Below are positions 56,806 through 64,000 of a DNA stretch of 64,000 nt, one piece after another. Source of the stretch: Nocardia amamiensis (GTDB lineage: Bacteria > Actinomycetota > Actinomycetes > Mycobacteriales > Mycobacteriaceae); the NCBI RefSeq assembly GCF_015477605.1, contig NZ_JADLQX010000015.1, forward strand, positions 124,001 to 188,000, in the 5' to 3' direction. Position 1 is the stretch's first letter. Every line of letters begins with the position of its first letter. Under the pieces are notes generated by a model. It searched no databases. It had not been told where the DNA came from and saw only the letters and a program-made list of their open reading frames with translations. The position numbers and the translations under genes are program-made.

Positions 56806-57156
56806 TCAGGCAGCCGCTGCGGTGGCGAGCTTGCGCAACTCGGCGTCCGGGTCGGCGACGTCGACGATGAGGCGGGTAACCTCGGCGCCCGCCAGGTCGA
56901 TACGGATGGCGTGGCCGTCGAACCGGGTGTCCCAGAATTCCTTGCGCCCCTTGCCGCGGAACGTGCCCGCCGCGATCACACCGGGGAAGAACGTGCCGGG
57001 CGCGCGCACCCACGGTGGGCGGCGGTCGACACCGGCCAGGCCGAGCGCGGTGATATCGGACGCATCGAAAGTCACTCGATCGCGCAGCGCGAGCAGTTGA
57101 TGCGCACCGAGCACGTGAACCGTGACCGTCGTTCCCGTGACCTCGAACTCGACCAT
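56806..57156 (-). CDS. Small unassigned protein, possibly PH-like fold
   Basis: 116 residues from ATG 57156 (MVEFEVTGTTVTVHVLGAHQ). Mostly beta-structure followed by one helix: WVRAPGTFFPGVIAAGTFRG, KEFWDTRFDGHAIRIDLAGA, EVTRLIVDVADPDAEL. The strand-rich body plus terminal helix resembles bacterial PH-like domains, but I cannot name a family with certainty. It ends 7 bases from the convergent racemase gene. No signal peptide. Confidence 0.65.
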   Translation of the reverse strand: MVEFEVTGTTVTVHVLGAHQLLALRDRVTFDASDITALGLAGVDRRPPWVRAPGTFFPGVIAAGTFRGKGRKEFWDTRFDGHAIRIDLAGAEVTRLIVDVADPDAELRKLATAAAA

Positions 57157-57424
57157 CGCGCACCTCACTCCACCGGAACTCGTACAACGTCAGGATGAAG
57201 AACGGTCCTGGCCAAAGCCTGTGCCGTTCCTATGATTTCTCTCAGTTTCGAGCCATGGTGTTACAAGGATATGCGCATCTATCTATGGGTCTCGGCGTGA
57301 GGTCCCATCAGGGGCATGCCCTGGGCGTACGGCTGAATTCACCGCTGATGGGGATCGAGGCGGCCAGGTCGGGTTCCGTCGCCGCGTGCGCGGTCGATGG
57401 TGCTCGGTGGCCGCCTCGAACCGA

Positions 57425-57997
57425 TCAGCGCACTGGTATGCCCGTGACGTGCGCGTGGTGGGCGATATCGAGGACCCCGGCCAGCCACGGCGCGTAGGCG
57501 GCCGGATTGTCGGTCAGAGCGTCGCGCAATGCTTCCGGTCGGATCCACACGTAGTCGGCGACCTCGGCCGGGTCCGGCCGGGGCGTGCCGTCCAGTTCGC
57601 CGATCAGCACGTGGTCCCACTCGGACTCGACACGCCCGGTGCGCCGGTCCGCGGCGTGATAGCGGTAGATCCCCGCCTCGCTCAGCGTCGCCGTCAACCC
57701 CATTTCCTGGGACAGCCGCACCGCCGCCGCGGTGGCGACCGAGTCGCCGGGGGCGGGGTGGCCGCAGCAGGTGTTGGCCCAGAGCAAAGGGAATCTGGTC
57801 TTCACCGCCGCGCGCTGCTGCAACAGCACCCGACCCTCCGAGTCGAAGAGCAGCACGGAGAACGCGCGGTGCAGCAGTCCCGGAGCCATGTGGGCTTCGG
57901 CGACCGAACACGCGCCGACCGCGCGCCCCGCGTCGTCGACCAGTTCGACGGGCAGGGCCTCGCGGTCGCTGATCGGCTGGACGAGGGTGTCGGTCAC
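57425..57997 (-). CDS. idi: Isopentenyl-diphosphate delta-isomerase, type 1
   Basis: 190 residues, MTDTLVQPISDREALPVELV. Interconverts IPP and DMAPP. Type 1 (Nudix-like) landmarks: the catalytic Cys in ANTCCGHPAPGD (78-81 region), metal-binding HRAFSVLLFD near 43, and the catalytic Glu in RVESEWDHVLIG near 124. It overlaps the methyltransferase gene by ATGA, so it belongs to the 2-methylisoborneol operon, where it can supply DMAPP for GPP formation. Last gene of the operon. Confidence 0.93.
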   Translation of the reverse strand: MTDTLVQPISDREALPVELVDDAGRAVGACSVAEAHMAPGLLHRAFSVLLFDSEGRVLLQQRAAVKTRFPLLWANTCCGHPAPGDSVATAAAVRLSQEMGLTATLSEAGIYRYHAADRRTGRVESEWDHVLIGELDGTPRPDPAEVADYVWIRPEALRDALTDNPAAYAPWLAGVLDIAHHAHVTGIPVR

Positions 57998-58866
57998 CTG
58001 CTCACCTTATCGGCGGCAATCAGCAGGTAGTGGAAGCTGCCCTCCCGGTAGGCGGTCAGGAACGGCTGCTCGACACCCGTCGCGAGCTCGGATTTCGTGC
58101 GCAGCTCCCAGTACGGGATGGTCGCCGCCGTGAGGTCGGTCACGGCGATGGGCACCAAGTGATTCTCGGCCATGGCGCGGAAGTACTCGCCGCGCGGATG
58201 GATCATGCAGCCGTAGTGCGCATCGATCCAGCTGACCGAGGAGGAGCGTCCTCCGGTCACGTCATTGGAGCAGCCGGTGATGCACACGTAGCGGCCACCC
58301 GGCTCCAGCAACCGGGAGAGCTCGCGGAAGAGGTCGAACAGGTCCACGTACATCGTGGTCTCGTTGGTCCAGATGCCGCGCATGGAGCCGGCCTCGAATC
58401 CGGTGTCCAGCATGTTGCGGAAGTGGAACCGCACCTTGTCCGCGACGCCGCGATGGGCAGCCTGATCATTGGCGAACCCGACCTGGTATTCGGAGATGGT
58501 CACCCCGTCGACCTGGCAGCCGAAGCGCTGATTTGCCATGAAGCTGGTGCCGCCGCGGCCGGAACCGCCGTCCAGCAGCCGGTCACCGGGGCGGACGTCA
58601 CCGAGGTGGTCGAGCAGGAAGTCCGCCTGCGCGGTCTCCAGCCGGTGCAGCTCGGTGACGATGCGCTCCTCGCGGGTGTCCTCCGGTCCGGTCAGCACGG
58701 ACAGGTCTGGCTCGCCGATGCCGTAGTGATGGTGATAGAGACCGTCGACCTCGCCGAGTTTCGTGTTGACCCGGTCGCCGTTCGGGTTGTTGTTCCAGTA
58801 CGCGGCGACGGACTTCTGGTAACTCGTACGCAGAACGGTCCCGGTCTCCGGGTTGAGCATGGTCAT
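57994..58866 (-). CDS. Geranyl diphosphate 2-C-methyltransferase
   Basis: 290 residues, MTMLNPETGTVLRTSYQKSV. SAM-dependent C-methylation of GPP gives 2-methyl-GPP, the committed step to 2-methylisoborneol. SAM motif I is LLDGGSGRGGTSFMA (97-111). Family-specific stretches include AAYWNNNPNGDRVNTKLGEV and YHHHYGIGEPDLS, plus late SELATGVEQPFLTAYREGSF. It sits 33 bases downstream of the synthase gene and overlaps idi, in the usual synthase-methyltransferase pairing. Confidence 0.95.
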   Translation of the reverse strand: MTMLNPETGTVLRTSYQKSVAAYWNNNPNGDRVNTKLGEVDGLYHHHYGIGEPDLSVLTGPEDTREERIVTELHRLETAQADFLLDHLGDVRPGDRLLDGGSGRGGTSFMANQRFGCQVDGVTISEYQVGFANDQAAHRGVADKVRFHFRNMLDTGFEAGSMRGIWTNETTMYVDLFDLFRELSRLLEPGGRYVCITGCSNDVTGGRSSSVSWIDAHYGCMIHPRGEYFRAMAENHLVPIAVTDLTAATIPYWELRTKSELATGVEQPFLTAYREGSFHYLLIAADKVSR

Positions 58867-58899
58867 GCGCGATCATCCTCTCTCGGTGCTGGTACTGCC

Positions 58900-60555
58900 T
58901 CAGTGCGGGTCGCGATAGCGCTTGCTGTCGGCGTGCCAGGCGCGGTTGCCGCCCATCCAGGCCCACAGACCTGCGAGGAAGCGGCCCAGCTCCGGCGATC
59001 CCGCCGTGGCCAACGGCGCCGCTTCGCGTTCGAATCGGTGCACCAGTTCGTCGTGCACCTCGGCGGTGCGCAGCACGGCCTCCCGGCGCGAGCAGCACTC
59101 CTCGGCGGCCAGGACGGTCGGCAGGTTGAACTCCCTGCCACCCGAAAGGTCCTCGCGCGCCATCGAATACAGGTCGTTCACCATCTGGCTGGCGAGCGCG
59201 GCCGTGGTGACCACCCGGCGCACCGCGGGATCGGTGTATTCCGCAGCCCCCAGCTCGTAGCCCCCGACCACGTCGGTCGGCGCCATGCACGGCAGGAAGC
59301 TGTGCGGCTGCCGGTTGGTGAGGTACTCCCATACGGGCGGCATTCGTCCCGCCGCCCGCCATCCCGCCTCCGCGCCGAGTGCGATGAACCAGCCCGCGAT
59401 CTCGGTGCGCAGCCGGGCCAGTTGCGCCGGGCCGGCGTAGCGGGCCAGATGGGCGAAGGAGGTGCGGAACGCGCGCAGGATCGGGTCGGCGTCGAGGGCC
59501 GCCTCGAGCTGGGCTTGGTAGCGCGCCGGCAGATGGACCGGATCCATCGCGGCGGCGGCCAATTCCAGGCGCGGTCCCAATTCCGCCTCGGCGCTGGACG
59601 GGGTGCCGTCCGGTGCGTGGTCGTCGGCGTCCTCCTCGCAGTAGTAATCGTCCACCGACCATTCCGAGACCGCGCATTTCGCCACCGCCAGCAGCCGGTC
59701 TGGGTCGTCGCAGTCGGGATGCGCGAGCATGATCAGCCGCCCGAAGTCGGCGTCGCGCAGCGTGTCCAGGCGGCCTTCGTACAGCCCGATGCCCGCGGCC
59801 CAGTCCACGATCCCCTCGTTGACCGCCGCGGCGAGCGCGGGATCGTCGCGCACTGGCGGTGGGCAGTACAGCGGGGGAATCGAATCCTGGCGATCGCCGT
59901 TCGCCGTGGCGGTATGCGGCCAGGTCGGCCTCCGTGGAACCCGCGCGGAATTGCTCGCGGGCTCCGGTTCGGCCCGTTCGCCCGGCGCGACGAACACCGA
60001 CGGCACGGCTGCGCGCGCCGGGGACGAGACGCCGCGCATGCCGAGCAGCGCCGAGGCCGTGCGCAGCCCGGTCGGTCCCGAGGGTATGCGTGGCGCCGGA
60101 GGTAATGGCATCCCGCCCGCGGTACCGGTCGCGAGCGCAGCTCCCGGTGCGTCGCCGTCGGGTACTGCCGCATCAGTGTGGGCATCGTCCGGAAGATTCG
60201 CCGCGTCGCCAGGGAGGCGGCCACCGCCTGGAGGCGTCGTTCGTCCCTCTGGGTGCTCGTGCGCGCGCGTAGACGGATGCGTCGTATCCCACACCGCGCC
60301 GACAGGCTCCGTGGCGCGGCTGATTCCGCGGGGCGGCAGCAACAGCGCGGCGGCGCCGAGTCCGGAGGGACCGAGCAGGGCAGGCGGCGCCGCCCCCGCC
60401 CGTTGGTGGGACGGCGAATTAGCCAGCGAGACAACCGGTTCCGCTGGAAGCAACGCGCGCGGTGCGGTCGTGCTGGTGTTGGTGAGCAGCGCGGCGACGG
60501 TGGTGGCCACCTCATCGGTGGTCTTGGCCGCCGCGGTGCGGGAGAGCACTGACAT
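58900..60555 (-). CDS. 2-Methylisoborneol synthase with long disordered N-terminus
   Basis: 551 residues from ATG 60555; Streptomyces enzymes are about 440. Class I terpene cyclase: DDYYCEE at 302-308 (Mg site) and NDLYSMARE at 460-468 (NSE triad N460, S464, E468). It cyclises 2-methyl-GPP to 2-methylisoborneol. Residues 1-235 are Pro/Ala/Gly-rich and look disordered; they contain two similar 17-mers, LGPSGLGAAALLLPPRG (61-77) and SGPTGLRTASALLGMRG (159-175), which may be encapsulin-docking elements. It is 13 bases downstream of the encapsulin gene. Confidence 0.95.
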   Translation of the reverse strand: MSVLSRTAAAKTTDEVATTVAALLTNTSTTAPRALLPAEPVVSLANSPSHQRAGAAPPALLGPSGLGAAALLLPPRGISRATEPVGAVWDTTHPSTRAHEHPEGRTTPPGGGRLPGDAANLPDDAHTDAAVPDGDAPGAALATGTAGGMPLPPAPRIPSGPTGLRTASALLGMRGVSSPARAAVPSVFVAPGERAEPEPASNSARVPRRPTWPHTATANGDRQDSIPPLYCPPPVRDDPALAAAVNEGIVDWAAGIGLYEGRLDTLRDADFGRLIMLAHPDCDDPDRLLAVAKCAVSEWSVDDYYCEEDADDHAPDGTPSSAEAELGPRLELAAAAMDPVHLPARYQAQLEAALDADPILRAFRTSFAHLARYAGPAQLARLRTEIAGWFIALGAEAGWRAAGRMPPVWEYLTNRQPHSFLPCMAPTDVVGGYELGAAEYTDPAVRRVVTTAALASQMVNDLYSMAREDLSGGREFNLPTVLAAEECCSRREAVLRTAEVHDELVHRFEREAAPLATAGSPELGRFLAGLWAWMGGNRAWHADSKRYRDPH

Positions 60556-60568
60556 GCTCGTCCCCCGG

Positions 60569-61975
60569 TCAGTCGGCTTGCCGGGCGACCAGGACGTTGT
60601 CCAGCACGCCCAGCGCGTCGGGCACCAGAACGGCCGCCGAGTAGTAGCAGCTGACCAGGTAGGAGATGATCGACTGGTCATCGATGCCTTTGAAGCGGAC
60701 GTTCAGGCTCGGCTCGTACTCGTCCGGGATGCCGGTCTGGTGCAGGCCGATCACTCCCTGATCCTTCTCGCCGGTGCGCATGGCCAGGATCGATGTGGTC
60801 TGGGTGTCGCTCACGGGAATCTTGCCGCAGGGGAAGATCGGCACGCCGCGCCATGCGGGCACCCGGTGCCCGTCGACCTCGACCGGATCGGGGTAGAGCC
60901 CGCGCTTACTGCATTCGCGCCCGAACGCGGCGATCGCCTTCGGATGGGCGAGAAAGAGTTTCGTGCTGCGGCGCATGCTCAGCAGCTCGTCCATGTCGTC
61001 CGGGGTCGGCGGGCCGGACTCGGTGTAGATACGCTGCTTGAGATCGCAGTTGTGCAGCAGGCCGAAATCGGGGTTGTTCACCAGGTCGTGCTCGCGCCGT
61101 TCGTAGAGTGCCTCGATGGTCAGCCGCAGCTGCTGCTCCACCTGGTTCATCGGGTCGTTGAACAGATCGGCGACCCTGGTGTGCACCCGCAGCACGCTCT
61201 GCGCCAGGCTGAGCTCGTACTCTCGCGGGGCGCCGTCGTAGTCGACGAAGGTGCCCGCCAGCAGCGGCTCGCCGGAGTGGCCGGAGGCGACCTCGATGTC
61301 CGCCTCACCTTTGGTGTTCTGCGGGCGGCTTGGCGCCGCGGCGACGCTGTCGAGTTGCTCACGCAGCGCTGGAGCGCTGTCGAGCAGGTCGGCGAGTGAT
61401 TGCCGGGGGAGAACCAGCAGGGTAGTCCTGGTGAGGGTCTTGACCGTGACCGGCCAGATCGCCGACGGGTCGGTGAGCATGGCGTCGCCGAAGAAATCAC
61501 CGCCGGCCAGCATGCCCAGCTTGGTCTGTTCGCCGTATTCGCCCGAGCCGATCTTGCTCAGTTTGCCGTGCACGACCAGCAGGACCTGATCCATTGGATT
61601 TCCGAATTCCGCTATCACAGTGCCGGGTTCGAGGTCGCGCTGTTCGAAATGCCGTGCGAGGGAACCCAGCACCGCTTCGTCATCGAAGTCCCGCAGCGGC
61701 GGGAGCTCGCGCAACTCCTGGGGTATCACCCGTGCGGTCGAGCCGTCGATGACGAATTCCACCTCGCCGTTGCCGACGGTGTGGGTCAGGCGGCGGTTCA
61801 CGCGGTACACACCGCCGCTGACCTGCGTCCATGGCAGCACGCGGGTGAGCCAGCGTGAGCTGATGCCCTGCATCTGCGGTTCGGATTTGGTGGTGTGCGC
61901 GAGCAGCCCAGCCGTGCTGGTACTGAGGCTCTTGCGCGCGTGGTTTTCCGTTTGGACCGGCATTTCTATGGTCAT
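60569..61975 (-). CDS. Family 2 encapsulin shell protein with cyclic-nucleotide-binding domain
   Basis: 468 residues from ATG 61975 (MTIEMPVQTENHARKSLSTS). HK97-fold shell protein of the type 2B encapsulins, which carry a CRP-like cNMP-binding domain inserted after the N-terminal arm. The CNB domain spans about 95-215 (EPGTVIAEFGNPMDQVLLVV, LGMLAGGDFFGDAMLTDP). The shell domain follows (YELSLAQSVLRVHTRVADLF, FGLLHNCDLKQRI, CYYSAAVLVPDALGVLDNVL). Such shells have been shown in Streptomyces to enclose 2-methylisoborneol synthase. First gene of the operon. Confidence 0.93.
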   Translation of the reverse strand: MTIEMPVQTENHARKSLSTSTAGLLAHTTKSEPQMQGISSRWLTRVLPWTQVSGGVYRVNRRLTHTVGNGEVEFVIDGSTARVIPQELRELPPLRDFDDEAVLGSLARHFEQRDLEPGTVIAEFGNPMDQVLLVVHGKLSKIGSGEYGEQTKLGMLAGGDFFGDAMLTDPSAIWPVTVKTLTRTTLLVLPRQSLADLLDSAPALREQLDSVAAAPSRPQNTKGEADIEVASGHSGEPLLAGTFVDYDGAPREYELSLAQSVLRVHTRVADLFNDPMNQVEQQLRLTIEALYERREHDLVNNPDFGLLHNCDLKQRIYTESGPPTPDDMDELLSMRRSTKLFLAHPKAIAAFGRECSKRGLYPDPVEVDGHRVPAWRGVPIFPCGKIPVSDTQTTSILAMRTGEKDQGVIGLHQTGIPDEYEPSLNVRFKGIDDQSIISYLVSCYYSAAVLVPDALGVLDNVLVARQAD

Positions 61976-62770
61976 GCGTGAGTCCTCACCTCGAGACGGC
62001 CACCGAGACAATCGATGGTGACGAGTTTGGGGTCGATAGTTCAGAGTCGCTGGGTGTTCACAACAAATCAGCAGACGCGGAGGTCTGCGAAGCTCATCGA
62101 ACGAAATCACCTACGCACCAGGGCGTTCCAGACGTGATCGATGGTAGACCGCGAAACAGCCTGCGCGCAGAGAAATTTCGAAGATCGCTCCGGCGCCGGT
62201 CGGATGGTCACGACATGCGGTCGATTCCGGTAACGGTAAATGATTTTCGAGGATAATTCTCCGAATTACCTTCTGATCGCTGTGGATTAGCTGTCTTCGG
62301 CGACTGTTGTTCACTCGGATCCACCGGGTGCCCAGCTGGCCAGGCTTCGGGGGTTCGTCACCGTTCGGCGGTCGCGCTAACGCTGATACTTCCCGGCCGA
62401 CTGTCCGCGTCGCGGACGTTCGGGTCCGGGCATTGCCGCGACGACAGGGGTCGCCACGATGCCCACCATCGGCGGCGTATGCCGCGGCTTGCTCGCCGCG
62501 GGCCGCACCCGCCTGCTCGGAGCACTGCCGTGTTCTTCTGGCTCGATGATCGTTCTGATCGCCGCGCTGGACCATCGCGTTCCGCGATGATCCCGGCATG
62601 GGGCTCGGACGCGTTCGCGAGCAGGTGGGCGAATGTCATGGCAGGCTGACCGTGGCGCCGGTCATGTGACGTGTCACAGCGGACACATAATGGACATGAG
62701 GTGTGGGAAGCTCGTCTGAACACCTCGGGGTGTGTGATGCGGGTCACGTTCTAGCGTAGGGCCAGGAGCG
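61976..62770. other. 795-bp gene-free region between encapsulin operon and phaC-like gene
   Basis: Divergent promoters for the encapsulin operon and the PhaC-like gene must lie here. No open frame has a family likeness. Base composition is visibly more AT-rich around 62130-62290 than in neighbouring genes. An 18-bp palindrome lies at 62071-62088, and an imperfect GGTAA...TTACC dyad at 62229-62270. The length suggests complex regulation of the odour operon. Confidence 0.55.
62071..62088. promoter_or_regulatory. Palindrome upstream of the encapsulin gene
   Basis: GCAGAC-N6-GTCTGC, perfect 6-bp arms, centred about 105 bp upstream of the encapsulin ATG. It could be an operator for a dimeric regulator. 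On the minus strand a TTGTGA (-35-like) and AACTAT (-10-like) pair lies just downstream of it. Confidence 0.35.
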
Positions 62771-64000
62771 ATGGTGAAGTTGAGTGCGAAGGATGTGGTG
62801 GGTTCGGTGCAGCGGTTGATGGCGACCGCGCAGAACGGCCTCGAGGTCATCCGCTTCGGCGGGTTGACCCATGACGTCGACGCGTCCCCGTTCGAGGTCG
62901 TCGAGCGCAGACGCATGTACCGGTTGCGCCACTACTTCCCCGACGACACCACCCCCGGTCGTCCTGTGGCGCTGCTGGTTCCCCCGCTGATGGTGAACGC
63001 CGACATCTGGGACGTGAACGCCGAAGGCGGCGCGGTCGGCATCCTGCATCAGGGCGGAGTCGATTGCTGGGTGGTCGATTTCGGCTCACCCGCGAGCGAG
63101 GAGGGCGGCTGGCAGCGGGATCTCGCCGACCACGTGCTCGCGGTCAGTAGCGCGATCGATACCGTCACCGAGGCCACCGGCAGCGGGGTGCATCTGATGG
63201 GTTACTCCCAAGGCGGCATGTTCGCCTACCAGACCGCCGCCTACCGATACGGCAAAGGCGTGGACAGCATCGTCACCTTCGGCGCCCCGGTCGACATCGT
63301 CGCGGGCATTCCGTTCGGCCTGCCCTACGGCATGGTCTCCGACCTCGCCGATTTCCTGGCCGACCACGTGGTCACCCGGCTGCCGATCACCGACTCCATG
63401 GTGCGGATCGGCTTCCAGCTGCTCGATCCGGTGAAGACCGCCAAGTCGAGGATCGATTTCCTGCGTCAGCTGCACGACCGCGAGGCCCTGCTGCCGAAGG
63501 AGCGCCAGCGCCGCTTCCTCAACAGCGAAGGCTGGGTCGGGTACGCGGGCCCGGCCGCGGCGGATCTGCTCAAGCAGTTCGTCGCGCACAACCGGCTGAT
63601 GCTCGGCGGTTTCGTGATCCGCGATCAGCCGGTCTCCCTGGCCGAGCTGAAATGCCCGATCCTGGCGTTCGTCGGCGAGGTCGACGACATCGGCCAACCG
63701 GCCGCGGTGCGCGGTATCGTCCGTGCCGCGCCGAACGCGGAGGTCTACGAGGCGACGCTGGTCGCCGGGCATTTCGGCTTGGTGGCGGGCAGTATGGCGA
63801 CCAACCACACCTGGCCGCTGGTGCGGGAGTGGGTCCAGTGGATGAACGGCGACAAGCCGCTGCCTCCGGAGATCGTGCCGATGGCCGAGCACGTGCCGAA
63901 CAATCGTCCTCGGTCGGCGGCCACCCGCGTGATCCACACCGCCGCGACGCTGGCGGAGGCGGGCACGGGGGTGGGGAAGGCGCTGGAGGGCATCGCGAAC
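62771..64000 (+). CDS. PhaC-like alpha/beta hydrolase domain protein (3' end beyond window)
   Basis: At least 410 residues from ATG 62771 (MVKLSAKDVVGSVQRLMATA); GTG 62774 would sit better behind AGGAG. PHA-synthase-type N-terminal arm and hydrolase core: VALLVPPLMVNADIWDVN, DCWVVDFGSPASEEGGW, and nucleophile elbow HLMGYSQGGMFAYQ near residue 145. PHA synthases use Cys here; this one has Ser. Asp in FVGEVDDIGQPA and His in VAGHFGLVAGS complete a triad. Mycolata often carry this domain fused to an acyl-CoA synthetase, which would lie beyond base 64000. Confidence 0.85.
   Translation, partial: MVKLSAKDVVGSVQRLMATAQNGLEVIRFGGLTHDVDASPFEVVERRRMYRLRHYFPDDTTPGRPVALLVPPLMVNADIWDVNAEGGAVGILHQGGVDCWVVDFGSPASEEGGWQRDLADHVLAVSSAIDTVTEATGSGVHLMGYSQGGMFAYQTAAYRYGKGVDSIVTFGAPVDIVAGIPFGLPYGMVSDLADFLADHVVTRLPITDSMVRIGFQLLDPVKTAKSRIDFLRQLHDREALLPKERQRRFLNSEGWVGYAGPAAADLLKQFVAHNRLMLGGFVIRDQPVSLAELKCPILAFVGEVDDIGQPAAVRGIVRAAPNAEVYEATLVAGHFGLVAGSMATNHTWPLVREWVQWMNGDKPLPPEIVPMAEHVPNNRPRSAATRVIHTAATLAEAGTGVGKALEGIAN

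Noticed and set aside
62111..62599. Minus-strand 162-codon frame upstream of the encapsulin gene
   Set aside because: No ribosome-binding site, no domain, irregular Arg/Ser composition; treated as non-coding.

Overview
The window is high-GC actinobacterial DNA and looks like a Nocardia-type chromosome (inference from gene content: conservon operon, DUF3558 lipoprotein, DUF222/HNH gene, XRE/DUF397 pair, argCJBDF-R-G-H order, 2-methylisoborneol genes). It carries about 50 intact or nearly intact genes, several clear gene wrecks, and some unusual tandem duplications of gene ends. No rRNA, tRNA, CRISPR array, transposase or integrase was recognised.

Layout. 1-8.9 kb is mostly core: the start of a GAF-domain histidine kinase (cut by the window edge), uvrA, a small hydrolase, a DUF1844 protein, a truncated DinB-like remnant, then infC-rpmI-rplT behind a long leader and an rRNA methyltransferase. 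9-18.4 kb holds a TetR regulator divergent from a drug exporter, pheST, a hydrolase, two unassigned actinobacterial genes and a DUF3558 lipoprotein. 18.7-22.7 kb is a four-gene conservon (NIT-domain sensor kinase, roadblock protein, DUF742 protein, small GTPase). 23-26.3 kb has a VOC-family protein and ppc. 26.3-28.8 kb is a gene graveyard: decayed copies of the 5' end of a D-serine-dehydratase-like gene, that gene itself with a frameshift, and fragments of an alcohol dehydrogenase and an alpha/beta hydrolase. 28.9-33.2 kb is an accessory stretch (DUF222/HNH gene, XRE/DUF397 pair, small unassigned genes). 33.3-41.1 kb contains regulators, a flavoprotein monooxygenase, a transporter-family remnant, an ECF sigma factor operon and an isocitrate-lyase/PEP-mutase-family enzyme.

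41.3-50.1 kb encodes the arginine pathway from N-acetylglutamyl phosphate reduction to argininosuccinate lyase, with the ArgR repressor inside the cluster. The same two-part operator lies in front of argC and argG. The 3' end of argH is followed by three further tandem copies of its last 144 bp. 50.6-57.2 kb has a P450 without a normal ExxR motif, an SMR exporter, threonine ammonia-lyase, and a GntR-NCS1 permease-hydantoin racemase cluster whose racemase is frameshifted.

57.4-62 kb is the most striking locus: a minus-strand operon of a CNB-domain family 2 encapsulin shell, a 2-methylisoborneol synthase with a long disordered N-terminus, geranyl diphosphate C-methyltransferase and isopentenyl diphosphate isomerase. 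The genes should supply DMAPP, methylate GPP, and cyclise 2-methyl-GPP to the earthy odorant 2-methylisoborneol, with the synthase probably held inside a protein nanocompartment. The window ends inside a PhaC-like gene.
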